Assembly: GCF_019649055.1 (NCBI RefSeq)
Contig: NW_026570276.1
Span: 682,001-746,000, forward strand
DNA from: Paramacrobiotus metropolitanus
Taxonomy: Eukaryota > Tardigrada > Eutardigrada > Parachela > Macrobiotidae
Length of the DNA stretch: 64,000 nucleotides
Direction: 5' to 3'
Shown: in pieces, positions 54,039 to 62,741 of the stretch
Numbering within the stretch: the stretch's first letter is position 1
Layout of the letters: each line of letters begins with the position of its first letter
Notes under the pieces: model-generated
What the model was told of the DNA's origin: nothing
The model's database searches: none
What the model saw: only the letters and a program-made list of their open reading frames with translations
Program-made: the position numbers and the translations under genes

Positions 54039-54171
54039 TAACTGAGCTTACCTTCTGTAACATGAAACGATATTGATTAGCTTTTACAACGGTGATGACC
54101 TTTATACACCTTCCCAACTTCTATTTTTAGTGAAGTAAACCCCTTATTCGTATTTATGTGGGTTAATTTTC

Positions 54172-55142
54172 TTTGCGTCCTTTAGTTATCCGATCAAGGA
54201 GTTCTTTGTCGGCCGCGTCTTCAACTTCACCTTTCTGGGTCAGCAATTCTGTAGGAGTTAGTTTCTTTTTCTTCTGTTTGACCTTTCGTTCATCGATTGC
54301 TTTCGCTATGTCACGGCCCAATTGTTCAGCTTTCGATTTGACCGCTTCTATCTCCTCTTTTCTCTTTTTTATGAGGTCAGTGTCATTGTCGGTAGCAGTG
54401 CGTGGTTCGAAAAGGATTGCTGCGAGTCCTTTTTGGAAGTGCGCTCTGGTACTTCGCCAACCTTCTCAACGTTGGTTCGCTGTTTCGAAAGGTCATCCTT
54501 GTCTTCTCGTGACTTTTCTGCCAGATTTCCAGCTTCTGCGTTCAGCTTTATTGTCACTGCTGTTTCAAAATCTTTATCCTCTTTTCTTGGTCGTCCCATC
54601 TTCTTCTTCGGTTTGTCTCCCCCTATATCAGGAGGCAGGTAGCGCGGTTCGAAAAATTGACTGGTGCCCCTTTTCGTATCGTGTTCCGCTTCTTCCGCTT
54701 CTTTTTCATCGTTTCTCTCGGTTAGCAGAGGTGGTTCGACAAATGATTTGCGTTGGGAATTCGAATCATTTGGTGGACTTCGCTCTGATTCCATCTCCTT
54801 TTGAGGATCGCCTTCCAGCTTTTCATCTGGCAATGGTGGGTGCCATGATTTCAGGCGGTCAATTGAGACGACCTTTAAGTCCGCTTCCTTCTTTGGGTTC
54901 TGTTCGATAACCTCTGCTTCGTTTGCTCGCGGAAAGCTAAGAATTTTCCACACTTTATCATATTTTGCTTTAAATTCGGACTGGTTTTCCTTTTTCCCTT
55001 GTTTCGCATCCTTCGGGAGTCGTATGAGTACCAAGTCGCCTACTTTGAAATTCGGTTCCGACTTCTTCATATTGTAAATTTCCGCGTTCTTTTCATAAGC
55101 GTCTTTGATGTTGCATCTCGCCACATCTTCAGCAAAGGTCAA
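54172..55142 (-). CDS. Integrase C-terminal region and tail
   Basis: From 55142 the frame carries a GDLVLIRLPKDAK stretch and KVWKILSFPRANEAEVI, the small SH3-like domain usual after the Ty3 integrase core, ending SIDRLKSWHPP. A charged tail repeats FFEPRY/FVEPPL phrases. The first frame closes at 54369, but a downstream frame continues the coding-like tail (DIAKAIDER, TPTELLTQKGEVED) to a TAA at about 54172, showing a frame change near 54415. It is joined upstream to the integrase core by a 4-bp overlap. Confidence 0.65.
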
Positions 55143-57139
55143 ATTCTTTTCATAGTCTCAACCCATTCGTCTGGAGTCCCGTAATCGGCTGGTATATTCG
55201 TTTTTGTCACGACGTCTTCCGGCATTGTCATTTCTCTGCCGTGTAGCATATAATATGCTGAATATCCGGTTGTGGCGTGTACGACTCTGTTCATCGCCGA
55301 TATGACGTATGGGAGGTACTTGTTGAACTTCCTCTCATTTCCCGCTTTCAGATATTGCGCCAAGCCGTCCGCAATCGTCTGCATCTGTCTTTCAACTTGG
55401 CCTTGACCTTCTGGATGATACGCCGTTCCGAATGTGTGTTTAATCTTAAACACATTGGTGACCTTTGCCAACACTTCAGCTGTGAAATACCGTCCGCGAT
55501 CCGTGTGCAAGATGTGCGGTGCTCCATGTGCCAATATCACATGTTTGACGAACACTTTGGCAAATTCTTTGGCTGTAGCCGTCTTCATTTGTACTGCAAT
55601 CACGTATGTCGTCAGCTGATCAATGAACACCGCTATATACTTATATCCACGTTTCTTCGTCGGTAGCAAAGGTCCTTTCAAGTCCGCATAGACCCGGAAG
55701 AAGGGATGTCCGACCTTTATCTCTTGCAATTTCCCCGGTGGACATTTTCTCGGTGTTTTACGAAATTGACATCCTTGGCAGGCGAATATGTAATTCTTCA
55801 CGTCTGTACTCATTCGATCCCAATAATATCGGAGTCTTATCGCTGATAATGTCTTTTCGAATCCCAAGTGGCCTGCCGCTTTCTCATCGTGCAATGCGTG
55901 GATTATCGCTCTTCGCATTGACAATGGTACCACATATGACCTTTCAAGTTTCCCATTTTTATCCTTTACTCGGTACAGTATGCCGTTCCATACCTGATAG
56001 TGCACTTCAAATTTCGATCTCGTCTCAGCATCTGGTAGATGTTCCAATTCATCTATTATCATTGCCAGATGGAGATCCTTCAACTGTTTGTTTCGCAACT
56101 GCAGGTTCGAGTCATCTTCCTCTTCTTCGTCGCCTTGCAAGTTGACGATGCGAACTGTTGCCGTGCTGAGTTCATTCCAGTCCTTGATGACCTTGCAACG
56201 TGGTAGCGGTTTGTATCTCCTTTTCGTCTGTTTCGGGAATCTCAGCAGCTTAATCGGACACTCGTTCAACGCTTGTGTAACTTTGTCCGTTTCCCAAAGG
56301 TCGTCTATATTCTCCGTTGATTCACTGGGTCCGGTGACCTTTCCATTTTGATCTTCGGATTCCGCGCCAAGTCCAGTGACCTTTAGGTCACTAACAGCGG
56401 GCAACCAGCTTTTTACACGGTTCACTTTTGCTTCTGGCTCAGCCGACTCCTTCGCCGTAACTGAAGTGGCCTTTAATCGTTTCTCTCGTTGTTCCACCAT
56501 CTGTAAGAACAACTGGCCAATTTTGATTGCTGGTTCTTTTGTGTCAAATTCCTTCTTGTAATCCTCGAAGTTCGGAATTTCGTCAAATTCTTCTTCGTGA
56601 CACGTTGGCCCTTCGATCGGCGCTCTTGATAAGGCGTCCGCATTGTCACAGTACTTTCCTGGTTTATATTCAATTTTAAACTGGTGACCCTGCAGTGCCA
56701 TCGCCCATCTTGTCAGACGCGGGTTCATTCCCACTTTATTCGTCTCTGACCTTAGTAAGTTGGTCAGCGCCTGGTGATCCGTTCTTACGGTGAATTCCGC
56801 ATAGTCGATAAATGGTTTGAATTTTCTGACGGCAAAGACCACTGCCAGACATTCCCATTCCGTTACACCGTAATTTCTTTCTGCTCCGTGTAAGACGCGG
56901 CTGGCGTATGCGATCGGGTGACCTTCTTGTGATAGGACAGCTCCGATTCCTTCCTTACTCGCGTCACATTCAATGACAGTCGGCTTTGCCGGACAAAATT
57001 TCGCTAATACTGGGCCTTCGTATAGCAGTTGTTTCAGACTGTTGAATTCATCCTCGTGTACCTTTGTCCAGTCTTTCTTTACTTGTTTATCTTGTCTCAG
57101 CAATTCATACAAATGGCAAGTCTTCTGTGCATATCCCAT
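55139..57139 (-). CDS. pol: RNase H and integrase of the second element (666 codons)
   Basis: RNase H: VIECDASKEGIGAVLS, NYGVTEWECLAVVFAV, VRTDHQALTNLL. Then about 190 residues of charged linker not usual for the family. Integrase: zinc motif (HDEKAAGHLG, CQGCQ), core D,D,E in VYADLKGP, LHTDRGRYFT and the GQGQVERQMQ helix. It reads on from the RT ORF after an in-frame TAA at 57185-57187 in the same frame. The IN core ends at the frame change near 55140. Confidence 0.8.
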   Translation of the reverse strand: MGYAQKTCHLYELLRQDKQVKKDWTKVHEDEFNSLKQLLYEGPVLAKFCPAKPTVIECDASKEGIGAVLSQEGHPIAYASRVLHGAERNYGVTEWECLAVVFAVRKFKPFIDYAEFTVRTDHQALTNLLRSETNKVGMNPRLTRWAMALQGHQFKIEYKPGKYCDNADALSRAPIEGPTCHEEEFDEIPNFEDYKKEFDTKEPAIKIGQLFLQMVEQREKRLKATSVTAKESAEPEAKVNRVKSWLPAVSDLKVTGLGAESEDQNGKVTGPSESTENIDDLWETDKVTQALNECPIKLLRFPKQTKRRYKPLPRCKVIKDWNELSTATVRIVNLQGDEEEEDDSNLQLRNKQLKDLHLAMIIDELEHLPDAETRSKFEVHYQVWNGILYRVKDKNGKLERSYVVPLSMRRAIIHALHDEKAAGHLGFEKTLSAIRLRYYWDRMSTDVKNYIFACQGCQFRKTPRKCPPGKLQEIKVGHPFFRVYADLKGPLLPTKKRGYKYIAVFIDQLTTYVIAVQMKTATAKEFAKVFVKHVILAHGAPHILHTDRGRYFTAEVLAKVTNVFKIKHTFGTAYHPEGQGQVERQMQTIADGLAQYLKAGNERKFNKYLPYVISAMNRVVHATTGYSAYYMLHGREMTMPEDVVTKTNIPADYGTPDEWVETMKRI

Positions 57140-57184
57140 TATGAACTTGCGGTAATAGTTCGCCAGTCCAAGGAATGACCTTAG

Positions 57185-58303
57185 TTACCTTTCGGTTTGA
57201 GGCCGTTTAAATTCCGAGACCGCAGTGACCTTTTCAGGATCCACTCGAATTCCATCTTCACTGAGGATATGACCCAGAAATTTCATTTGTCTCATTCCAA
57301 ATTCACATTTCGTCGGTTTAATCGTGAATCCTGCTTCGAAAAGGCTCATTAAGACGTTTCTCAGGTTCTGCATGAAAATCGCCCACGTTTTTCCAGCGAA
57401 GATAACGTCATCAATATACCCGAAAACGCAACCCTTTCTTTTCGCTTTCGAGAGTACTTTATCCATACACAATTGGAATGTTGCTGGTCCGTTGCAAACT
57501 CCGAATGGCATTCTTTTAAATCGATACATTCCGTCTTGCGTTACGAAGGTCGTCTTGTTGATTGACGCCGAATCCATTGGGATCTGCCAAAATCCACTTT
57601 GCAAGTCCATTTTCCGATAATATTTGTTGCCTGCGCACGCGTCGAGCAACTCATCTGGGTTCGGTAGCGGGTAGTTGTTCTTTCTCGTTAACTTATTCAA
57701 CATGATGTAGTTGACACAAAATCTGGTTCCCATTGTTCCGTCGCCGTTCTTTTTCACAGCTAGCACGACTGGAAAACTCCACTCGGCATCTGACGGTTCA
57801 ATTACATCTTGTGCCAACATCTCTTCTATATGCTTCGTTATAAATTCGCGGCCTGTCCAACTCGTTCTGGCCGGATTACATTTAACTGGTTTTGCTTCTC
57901 CCGTATCAATTACGTGAGTGACTCCTTTCAAATCTCCATACGGTTTCTTTGATGTCGGTAAGACCTTCCAGAATTCCCAGAACGCGCTATACACGTCGTT
58001 CTTTTGTTCTTCAGTTAGGTCAGGTCCGAGTTTCAAATTTCCAATTATCTTTGTCAATTCGGTTTTCGTCGTATCATCCACCTCTGGGTCTTCGAGTACG
58101 TTCTTTACTGTCCCAGCATTGACTTTTACATTTTCCATGTGTTCATAAGGTTCCACATAGCCGAGAAGCTGATTTTTCTTCACGATTTGATATTTGCTAC
58201 TGTGATTCGCAATGACGATTTCGAAATATTTTCCTCTGTGGTCCGTCACTCCTGCCAACCGTTGCACATCAGTTTCAACTTGTGGGACCGGTGTAAACAT
58301 CAA
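57185..58303 (-). CDS. pol: Reverse transcriptase of the second element (372 codons)
   Basis: Blocks in order: IEPSDAEWSFPVVLAVKKNG, TRFCVNYIMLNK, MDLQSGFWQIPMD, FKRMPFGVCNGPATFQ, active site YIDD in GCVFGYIDDVIFAG, and the KFLGHILSEDGIRVDPEK thumb-side block. Order and motifs are Ty3/gypsy. An in-frame stop (57185-57187) lies just before the block linking RT to RNase H. Confidence 0.85.
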   Translation of the reverse strand: MMFTPVPQVETDVQRLAGVTDHRGKYFEIVIANHSSKYQIVKKNQLLGYVEPYEHMENVKVNAGTVKNVLEDPEVDDTTKTELTKIIGNLKLGPDLTEEQKNDVYSAFWEFWKVLPTSKKPYGDLKGVTHVIDTGEAKPVKCNPARTSWTGREFITKHIEEMLAQDVIEPSDAEWSFPVVLAVKKNGDGTMGTRFCVNYIMLNKLTRKNNYPLPNPDELLDACAGNKYYRKMDLQSGFWQIPMDSASINKTTFVTQDGMYRFKRMPFGVCNGPATFQLCMDKVLSKAKRKGCVFGYIDDVIFAGKTWAIFMQNLRNVLMSLFEAGFTIKPTKCEFGMRQMKFLGHILSEDGIRVDPEKVTAVSEFKRPQTER

Positions 58304-59202
58304 CTTGTTTTGGGCCGGTGCATATTTCCCATCTTGACTTTTACCCGTGTGCAGTTTGACGGTTTCAATTTGATTCGTTGGTCACTGTAAACTTTAATCA
58401 CATCTTTCGAAAGTCTTGCTTTTTCTATTTTCAGTCTTCTGACTTTTATCTCTTTTTTTTTCCTCGTTAACTTCGTCATCTTCATCCAGGTCCAACAAGT
58501 CTTCTTGTTCTGAAAGGTCACTTACGCCTGAATCTTCCGAAGTCGTTGAGTTATCACTTGAACTCGTCCATTCCGAGTCCGAATCACTGCTCTCGTATTC
58601 TTGTGCAGCGGCTTGACCTTTGTCAGCCTTTTCGAGTGGACGCTCATCAACTCCTTCGTCTTCTGACGAAAGGTCACTTTCGTCATCTCGCGAATCGCCA
58701 AGTTTTTCACTTTCGAATTTTTGAGCAGAGGTTTGTCCGCCTCCTTTGCCTTTCGCCCATTTCGTGCGGCGATTCTGGGATGACTCCTTGCTACCCGTAT
58801 TCCTGTTGGTGACTTTTCTGACTGATCAGAGTTTGACCTTTCATCGTTACATTTTGACTTTTCCAGCTCATCAATCTCTTGAAGGCTCATTAATGGCTTT
58901 TCGGTCAACTCGACCGGCGGACATTCCTCACCGTTGTCGAGTGACCTTTCCCCGTTTTTTGCCTCAGTTACTGGGTTTTGCTGTTCATTGGATATCCTTT
59001 CCACCTCCTCTTTAAATTTCTTCCACATTTCTCTTCTATCTGTTAACATCTTTGCAATGTTAAAAGCTGACGTGTGTGATTCTTCTGTTTCATTCGATCC
59101 TCCTTCAGCTATCTCTTTAGTTAGCTCTTCCTTCTCTGCTTCTTTTTGGACCGCTTTGTAACCTTTGGGTCGTTTGGGACCAACGAAAACGCAATTCGCC
59201 AT
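58300..59202 (-). CDS. Charged linker ORFs between protease and RT
   Basis: Two open stretches (59202-58522 and 58521-58300) in the same frame separated by one TAA. Rich in Glu, Lys, Ser and Arg with DERSNSDQSEKSP phrases. No recognised domain; predicted disordered. Position suggests part of one long polyprotein. Confidence 0.5.
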
Positions 59203-59205
59203 CAG

Positions 59206-60846
59206 CTATTCGGTGACCCAGTCGTCACTCGGAATCGTTTCGTTCATACACCATGTATCACCACCTCTTTCTGGGTATTCCACTCCATCTGAGTCTGGTG
59301 CGAAGGTCACATTTTTCTTTTCCATCAACCCCGGTAACTTTCTTTTCCGGGTTACTTGCAATTCCTTCATCTCTTTTACATCAAATTTGGGGATTTCTTC
59401 TTCAAATTTTGTCCAGTATTTTTCGAATAAGTCCCAGTCGTTTTCTTTCAGTGCTTTGCAGAACACCACCACTGACTCGTGTACCGGTATGCCGAGTCCT
59501 GTTGGGAATATAATTGTTTTTCCTTGACCTTTGTACATGTGATTGACGCGGAAGTCCCAAAAGAGTTCTATTCTCGCTTCCTCCCATAGCTGTACTTCTT
59601 CATTTATTTCATCTATCTCTCTTTCAAGTTTCCGCTCAGTTGATACTGGGTCAAGAGGATCCTGAATTCCGTTATCCGCACGTTGCTGCCAATGGTTCAG
59701 CCATTTGCCTCTCCCCGTAATAAAATTTTTCACACATGACAGCCAAGTCCGATATCTGTTCCAATGATACCGTTCGATGTGTGGTTTCCACATTTCTTTT
59801 GTCCGCATTATGCTATTCACTTCTTTTTGGACGTGACTTTTAAGATCTGCTAATGCAGCGTTACATCTCGGCCATTCTGAAAGGTCATCTTGGGAGGCGT
59901 TTTGGCGACATTCAGTGCATTCCCATTGTGGTTGCACTCTACACGGATCCTCGTAGTAACCGTGTCCGCAGCTCCCCATTCGTTCTTCTGGAGTTAATAT
60001 CCTTCGACTCATTCGCGGGTTGGCAACCTCCTTCTCCTGTGTTATGGCATCTTGCTCGCATTCAATTTGGGTTACACTCGCTTCGTCGGAGGATATTTCT
60101 ATAATCTCTGTTTCTTTGTTCAGTTGGTGACCTTTCAATTGTTCAATCGCTTTGTTGCGGATTTCGCTCGCGAACATCTGTTCTTTATCAGCTATTCGTT
60201 TCAATACCCGTAACCTTTCACTCTTTTTATCCTTCCCCACTTTGGCCGTCTTTATTCCCAGTGCCTCTGGTACTGGGATAGGCTTTGCCCACTCCATGCC
60301 AGGCACGAGCGATTGTTTCGCTGCAGCTGCCGCTTCTTTCTGTGTGGCAGCTATCTCTTCCAGCGTTGGTGACCTTTCGTCATTTTCGGTAGCAGATCGT
60401 GGTTCGAAAAAGGTCTTGCTGATGTTTTTCGGGTCCGGCTCTGGCGCCAAGTTCTCAGCTGGTGACCTTTCATCTTTCGTTTCCATTGCCTCTGGTACTG
60501 GGATAATTTCTTCTTGCTGCACTTTTGTCACGTTCTGCTGCACTTTTGTCACTCCCGGTGCCTCTTGTACTGGGATGACCTTTTCTCTTCCCTTTTGTGT
60601 CAGCAGTGTCCGATTTAATGTGTTCTCAATTTCCTGCTGAATCGCTTTCAACTGCTCGAATGGCGACAATTCTTTTTGCACCACCTTTTTCTGTTCCTTT
60701 CCCGGTGCCTCTGGTACTGGGATTAGCGTTTTAATAGCCGTTTGAGCACTTTCCGTCTGTTTAACGAGTTCGGTGACCTTTCCGGCTTGTTCTTTGACAA
60801 CTGGTTTCGGGTCATCTTCTTTTTCTTCTTCACCTTCGTTATCCAT
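59206..60846 (-). CDS. Long charged linker ORF with repeated PVPEA motif and a Cys cluster (546 codons)
   Basis: Four IPVPEA-like repeats (TLIPVPEAPG, VIPVQEAPG, IIPVPEAM, PIPVPEALG) in the N-terminal half, each spaced by 25-75 residues. A Cys/His cluster CGHGYYEDPC...CTEC near residue 300 could bind zinc. The C-terminal half is helical and Trp-rich. It is read on from the protease in the same frame after a TAA (60883-60885). A stop (59206-59208) separates it from the next linker ORF. No known family recognised. Confidence 0.5.
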   Translation of the reverse strand: MDNEGEEEKEDDPKPVVKEQAGKVTELVKQTESAQTAIKTLIPVPEAPGKEQKKVVQKELSPFEQLKAIQQEIENTLNRTLLTQKGREKVIPVQEAPGVTKVQQNVTKVQQEEIIPVPEAMETKDERSPAENLAPEPDPKNISKTFFEPRSATENDERSPTLEEIAATQKEAAAAAKQSLVPGMEWAKPIPVPEALGIKTAKVGKDKKSERLRVLKRIADKEQMFASEIRNKAIEQLKGHQLNKETEIIEISSDEASVTQIECEQDAITQEKEVANPRMSRRILTPEERMGSCGHGYYEDPCRVQPQWECTECRQNASQDDLSEWPRCNAALADLKSHVQKEVNSIMRTKEMWKPHIERYHWNRYRTWLSCVKNFITGRGKWLNHWQQRADNGIQDPLDPVSTERKLEREIDEINEEVQLWEEARIELFWDFRVNHMYKGQGKTIIFPTGLGIPVHESVVVFCKALKENDWDLFEKYWTKFEEEIPKFDVKEMKELQVTRKRKLPGLMEKKNVTFAPDSDGVEYPERGGDTWCMNETIPSDDWVTE

Positions 60847-60882
60847 CAGTACAAATTTCTTTTCTAAGAAGTCGAATCCCAG

Positions 60883-61970
60883 TTACACCTGTACGTCGTC
60901 ACACTTCGGTCGGACGTAGAAGGAATGTTCGCTAGTCTTTTTTCTTAAGGTTACTGGTGCTACACAATAATGTGTCACCAGGAATCCTGACGTTCCGCTA
61001 ATTCCGCTAATCTTTACCAATCTGTCAGGTGGCAATGGGAGCATATGAAGTCCATTTTCTCGCAAAACGGTTTACTGATCAGCGACGTCTCGGCGCCAGT
61101 GTCCAGCATTGCGGTGACCTTTATGTCTCCCACTTTCACTTCATGTGTATACGCTTCGATTCTTTTGGGCAATTTTCCGTTTTGAATCTTCAATGTGTGG
61201 ATCTTACATTTCACAGGGATTAGCGATACTGGTCCCGGATCCATATCGGGAAGGACTTGCCCTTTCGTTGAAGTGCTATGACTTTTCAGTATCTCACTCA
61301 ACTTGTCAATCCTGTGTGGCACGTCAGTTCGGACATCGTAGAATTTCTGCGGCTTTTTCTTGTCTGCTTGCTTCTCTGCAGCCATTTTACCGCTGATGAC
61401 CTTTTCATTATTCTGCACTTGCGGATTTGCTTTTGTGCCGGTCGTGTGACCTTTAGTCACTTCATTTATCGTCTGATGGATCAGTTCCTCTTTACGCTTT
61501 TCATTTCGTTTATCTCGCAGCTTCTCAATGACTTCACTTGTTATTTGGTCGGCTCGCTTCAGTTCGTCTGCTTCGCTACCTTTCATCTCATTTGGTGATC
61601 TTTCATATGTTACCATATCGTATCCCTTTTCGGTCATCCATTCAATCACCTTTGCAGATACTTCACTGTTCGTTTTCGTTGGGTCGATTTGCGAAGACAT
61701 TCCATCAGTTCGGGCTGGTGACTTGTCGTTGGCATCCTTTTGCAGTGCCTGTGACAAGTCCCGTGACCTTTCGACTGCGCTATTCTGATGCATTTGCGCC
61801 ATCTCATTTGACCCTCCTTTCTGTTCATTTTGCGCTAAGTCCTGTGACCTTTCATTGCGCTTTATGACAAATCCGCCGCTTGACAGCTTTTGTATGGGAA
61901 CTTTTTCTCCATAATTCGACGGTTTATCATTCGGTGGTGCATTTCGCGAGTTTTTCAGGTCAGTTCGCAC
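60883..61970 (-). CDS. Protease region of the second element (two overlapping frames)
   Basis: ORF 61970-61014 is mostly charged repeats (ERSQDLAQ, ERSRDLSQ, ERSPNEMKG) ending in a retropepsin active site AMLDTGAETSLIS. The second half of the protease continues in another frame from 61065 (LPPDRLVKISG) to the TAA at 60883, so a frame change lies near 61040. The protein is an aspartic protease by its DTG motif; this copy is broken. Confidence 0.65.
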
Positions 61971-62735
61971 AAGCTCCTTGACCTTTCGCTTTAACTTTTC
62001 CTACGGAAGGTGACCTTTCATCTTTTCTGTTAGCAGTAATATTCTGCTCCATCCATTTTTGCCTTATCAACGTCTCATCTTCATCCTCTGAGCAATCCCA
62101 GAACCTTGACTTTATCTCTCCGTTTCCGGTTTCCACTTTGTAACCGGAGCAACGTGACCCATTCTCTTTGTCGTTTTCTGCCAAGTATTTTCGGAATTTC
62201 GCGTGTTGCTCATTTTCTTCTTGTGCGGTATCAGTCTGCGGCTTCTTCTGGTTCAACAGCGCCTGTTGAATCTTCGCGTTTCGTTGTGCGCGTCGTTGCG
62301 CTAACACTTTTTCGCTGCAGTACGGTGACTTTTCGTTTTGCTGCACTTTTTGCAGTGTCGCGCTACCGTCACGACGATTCCCACTCGCAGTACCATTCTG
62401 CGGTGACCTTTGGTCCCGTTGCGCGCTTCCACTTGCAGTACCATTCTGCGGTGACCTTTTATCCGCTTGTGCTGGTTTCCCGGTAGCCAGTTCGTTCAGA
62501 CGCTGTGACGGCACCCTTATAGCCGTTTCAATTTCCATTTGCAATGACGACATCCATATAGCCGTTTCATTTTGCTGTGACGGCATCCATATAGCCGTTT
62601 CAGTGTGCTGTGACGGCATCGTTATAGCCGTTGCACTCTTCACGTTCACTGCAGTACCATTCTGCAGTGACCTTTCCATTCCCCGTTTATCCGGTGGTTT
62701 CGGGTCGGGGCGATCAGTAGGCTCACCGGCGCCTA
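61960..62735 (-). CDS. Repetitive ORF following gag in a -1 frame (239 codons from ATG)
   Basis: First ATG at 62679; the frame opens at about the gag stop, one base back, as for a -1 gag-pro shift. It contains four ETAIWMPSQ-type repeats and three RSPQNGTASG-type repeats, then charged sequence (WDCSEDEDETLI). Disordered; role unknown. Confidence 0.5.
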
Positions 62736-62741
62736 CTGATC
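62712..62741 (-). other. Hairpin at the gag stop codon
   Basis: GATCAGTAGGC and its exact reverse complement GCCTACTGATC enclose an 8-base loop. The gag TAG (62733-62735) lies inside one arm. This is a plausible stimulator of frameshift or readthrough into the following ORF. Confidence 0.55.
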
